NCBI RefSeq assembly: GCF_035650855.1
Contig: NZ_DASRGV010000284.1
Coordinates: 1-7,128, forward strand
Direction of reading: 5' to 3'
Length of the DNA stretch: 7,128 bases
Origin: Actinocrinis sp035650855
Lineage (GTDB): Bacteria > Actinomycetota > Actinomycetes > Streptomycetales > Catenulisporaceae
The position numbers and the translations under genes are program-made. The notes under the pieces are model-generated. The model was not told where the DNA came from. It searched no databases and saw nothing but the letters and a program-made list of their open reading frames with translations. Each line of letters opens with the position of its first letter. The stretch's first letter is position 1. Of the stretch, positions 5,436 through 7,128 are shown in pieces.

Positions 5436-7060
5436 TTGAGGGACGTGTCGTCGGCCACGAAAGAGGTCTGCTGGGAGCTGTCCTCGGTGCCGGTGAATTT
5501 GAGGGTGATGCTCTGTCCGGCGTAGGCGGACAGGTTGAAGCTGTGCTGGGTGTAGCCGGTGTTGTGGTCGAGGTTGGAGTAGGTGGCCAGGGTCGCCAAC
5601 ACGCTGCCGGAGGAGGAGAGCACCTGCACGCTCAGCTTGTCGTAAGCGGTGGTCGTGCTGGTCTCAGCCGTGTCGATGTGCAGGTAGAAGGCGAAGTTGT
5701 AGGTCGAGCAGCCGTTGGGCACGGTGACGGCCTGCGAGAGGGTGTCGGTGTGGGTGCTGCCGTATCCGTCCATCCACGCGTCATAGGTGCCGCTGTGCGG
5801 GGGCTCGGAGGAGCTGTTGCTCACGACGCCGGAGGACGCGGACCACGGGGATGCCGATCCGGTCTCGAATCCGGGGTTGCCCAGCAGCTGCGCCGCTGTA
5901 CAGCCGCCACCGCCGGATGAGGTGCTGATTGTCCACGTGAACGACGCCGAGCCGGTGGCGCCCGTGCCGTCCTTCGCCGAGACGGTCACCGAGGAGCTGC
6001 CCGCCGCGGCGGGGGTGCCGGAGATCAGGCCGGTGGCGGAGTTGATCGACAGGCCGGCTGGTAGGCCTGAGGCGCTGTAGGTCAGCGTTTGGCCGGAGGC
6101 GGAGTCTGCGGCCTGAACCTGAAGGCTGAGTGCGGTACCCACGGTCCCCGACTGGCTGCCGGGGTTGGTCACGGTCACCGTGTTCTGCGTCGAACCGGCG
6201 GTGAACGCGTCAGTGATGGGTGTCGCGGAGGAGCTGGAGCCGGCGTAGCCGAGGTTGTAGAAGTCCTCGATGGTGCGCAGCACGTTGTAGTGGTTGATCG
6301 TCTCGCCGTACGTGCCGGGCTTCACGTGCGCGCCGACCGCGATCGTCGGGATCTGGTTGTTGCTGCTGTTGTCGTCCTCGTCCCAGGTGACGATCAGGTC
6401 GCTGTTGTGGGTCTTGGCCCATTGCGCGTAGCCGTCGATGTTGTTCTGCAGCCAGGTGTCGCCCTGCGCGACCGTGCCGTCGTGCATGTCGTCGAGCAGG
6501 TTTGGCACGACGATGGAGACCGCGGGCAGCGTGCTGTAGTCGGTCGGGAAGGCCGCGAAGGTGCGGTTGTCCGCGCTCGGCACGTTGGTGAAGTTGGACC
6601 ACGGGTTGTGCTTGCGCGCGTACTCGCCGGACGTGCAGCCGGTGTAGCCGTCGGACGGCATCGACTCGGAGTAGCCGGTGAAGGTGAGCCCGGCGGCGAT
6701 CAGCTCGCTGCCGAGGTTCGCCGTGGAGTAGGTGTGCGGGCAGCTGTCCGAGGAGAGGCCCTCGGTGCTGCCGGCGAACAGCGCCAGGTAGTTCGGCTCG
6801 CTCGGGTGGGTGATCGCGAAGGACTGGGTGAAGTTGGCGCCCTGCGCCGCGAGTGCGTTGATGTAGGGGGCTGACGAGCTGCCGATGACGTCGGAGTAGG
6901 AGTGGTTCTCCTCGATCACGACGACGAGGTGGTCCGGCTTCGGCAGTCCGGCGGCGGCGTGCGCGGGGGCGCTCGCGGTCAGCGGGGCGAGCAGCGCGGC
7001 GATCGGGGCGAGGGCCGCGAGCGCGGTCCTGAGCCGGTTCGGTGTGGTGGGCAGGGGCAC
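5426..7060 (-). CDS. Secreted phosphoesterase (acid phosphatase / phospholipase C-like) with Ig-like and jelly-roll modules
   Basis: A 544-residue extracellular hydrolase predicted to cleave phosphate esters. A Sec signal peptide covers residues 1-35 (hydrophobic core about 13-28, likely cut after APAHA). The phosphoesterase domain (PF04185-type) spans about 42-288: VVVIEENHSYSDV with E51-N52 as likely metal ligands, THPSEPNYLALFAGST (84-99), VVPNLLDDMHDG (184-195), IVTWDEDD with D227-D230 as the second metal cluster, and INHYNVLRTIEDFYNL (255-270). A putative Ig-like domain (He_PIG type) follows at about 295-379, with GLPAGLSINSATGLISGTP. A Gly/Ser linker then leads to a beta-rich C-terminal module at about 391-544 that begins LLGNPGFETGSASPW, the usual opening of CBM-like jelly-roll domains; C387 and C451 may pair. 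I chose GTG 7060 because GGAGG lies 7 bases upstream and the signal peptide starts there; the open frame runs further upstream, but that Arg-rich stretch spoils the signal. The true substrate (phospholipid, phosphoprotein or small ester) is unknown. Confidence 0.9.
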   Translation of the reverse strand: MPLPTTPNRLRTALAALAPIAALLAPLTASAPAHAAAGLPKPDHLVVVIEENHSYSDVIGSSSAPYINALAAQGANFTQSFAITHPSEPNYLALFAGSTEGLSSDSCPHTYSTANLGSELIAAGLTFTGYSESMPSDGYTGCTSGEYARKHNPWSNFTNVPSADNRTFAAFPTDYSTLPAVSIVVPNLLDDMHDGTVAQGDTWLQNNIDGYAQWAKTHNSDLIVTWDEDDNSSNNQIPTIAVGAHVKPGTYGETINHYNVLRTIEDFYNLGYAGSSSSATPITDAFTAGSTQNTVTVTNPGSQSGTVGTALSLQVQAADSASGQTLTYSASGLPAGLSINSATGLISGTPAAAGSSSVTVSAKDGTGATGSASFTWTISTSSGGGGCTAAQLLGNPGFETGSASPWSASSGVVSNSSSEPPHSGTYDAWMDGYGSTHTDTLSQAVTVPNGCSTYNFAFYLHIDTAETSTTTAYDKLSVQVLSSSGSVLATLATYSNLDHNTGYTQHSFNLSAYAGQSITLKFTGTEDSSQQTSFVADDTSLNVS

Positions 7061-7067
7061 GGGATCT

Positions 7068-7072
7068 CCTCC
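7068..7072 (-). promoter_or_regulatory. Ribosome binding site of the secreted phosphoesterase gene
   Basis: GGAGG (within GGAGGAG) on the minus strand sits 7 bases before the GTG at 7060. It fixes the start there and rules out the upstream in-frame ATG at 7126. The remaining bases to the window edge are GC-rich leader, with no promoter boxes I can defend. Confidence 0.8.
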
Positions 7073-7128
7073 GGGGCGGTGGGTACGCGTCGGTTTCCGG
7101 TGTCCGCGGCGGCGCGGCCTCCTCACAG

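Noticed and set aside
5264..5920. A 218-codon plus-strand frame over the glycosyltransferase start and phosphoesterase end
   Set aside because: It crosses two well-supported genes on the other strand and its Gly/Val/Arg-rich product has no recognisable fold.
6089..6874. A 261-codon plus-strand frame opposite the phosphoesterase core
   Set aside because: Repetitive Val/Gly/Arg/Ala translation typical of an antisense frame; the minus strand shows conserved catalytic motifs.
7061..7126. ATG at 7126 as the phosphoesterase start
   Set aside because: It adds 22 Arg-rich residues ahead of the signal peptide, while the GTG at 7060 has a well-spaced GGAGG and gives a normal Sec signal.

Overview
The window reads as chromosomal DNA from a high-GC actinomycete (Actinomycetota). 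The evidence is the GC-rich third codon positions, the GTG starts, the strong GGAGG-type ribosome binding sites, a WYL regulator, a Tat-exported lipoprotein flavoenzyme, and a secreted hydrolase built from Ig-like and jelly-roll modules. Filamentous groups such as Streptomycetales or Catenulisporales fit the style, but nothing here fixes the genus. I saw no rRNA, tRNA, CRISPR array, insertion sequence, attachment site or replication origin.

Layout. (1) Positions 1-1203, minus strand: an MFS drug exporter of the DHA2 (14-helix) type, cut at its C-terminus by the window edge. (2) Positions 1204-1349: a divergent control region containing an inverted repeat. (3) Positions 1350-2360, plus strand: a WYL-domain regulator with an N-terminal HTH, probably the local controller of the exporter. 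(4) Positions 2361-2473: a gap with a bulged GC-rich hairpin and a strong ribosome binding site. (5) Positions 2474-4144, plus strand: a BBE-family FAD oxidoreductase with a twin-arginine signal, a lipobox and both residues expected for bicovalent FAD. (6) Positions 4176-5384, minus strand: an HpnB-like family 2 glycosyltransferase, convergent with the oxidoreductase. (7) Positions 5426-7060, minus strand: a secreted phosphoesterase carrying an Ig-like domain and a C-terminal jelly-roll module. It lies 41 bases upstream of the glycosyltransferase on the same strand.

How the genes relate. The exporter and WYL regulator form a familiar regulator/efflux pair. The oxidoreductase may be read with the regulator or separately; the hairpin between them leaves this open. 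The phosphoesterase and glycosyltransferase may be co-transcribed and both act at or beyond the membrane, but a shared pathway is only inference. Four of the five products are membrane or export proteins, so the theme is envelope and extracellular chemistry. I found no convincing new multi-gene system. The items most worth checking are the bicovalent Tat-lipoprotein oxidase, the HpnB homologue with no hopanoid genes in view, and the modular phosphoesterase.
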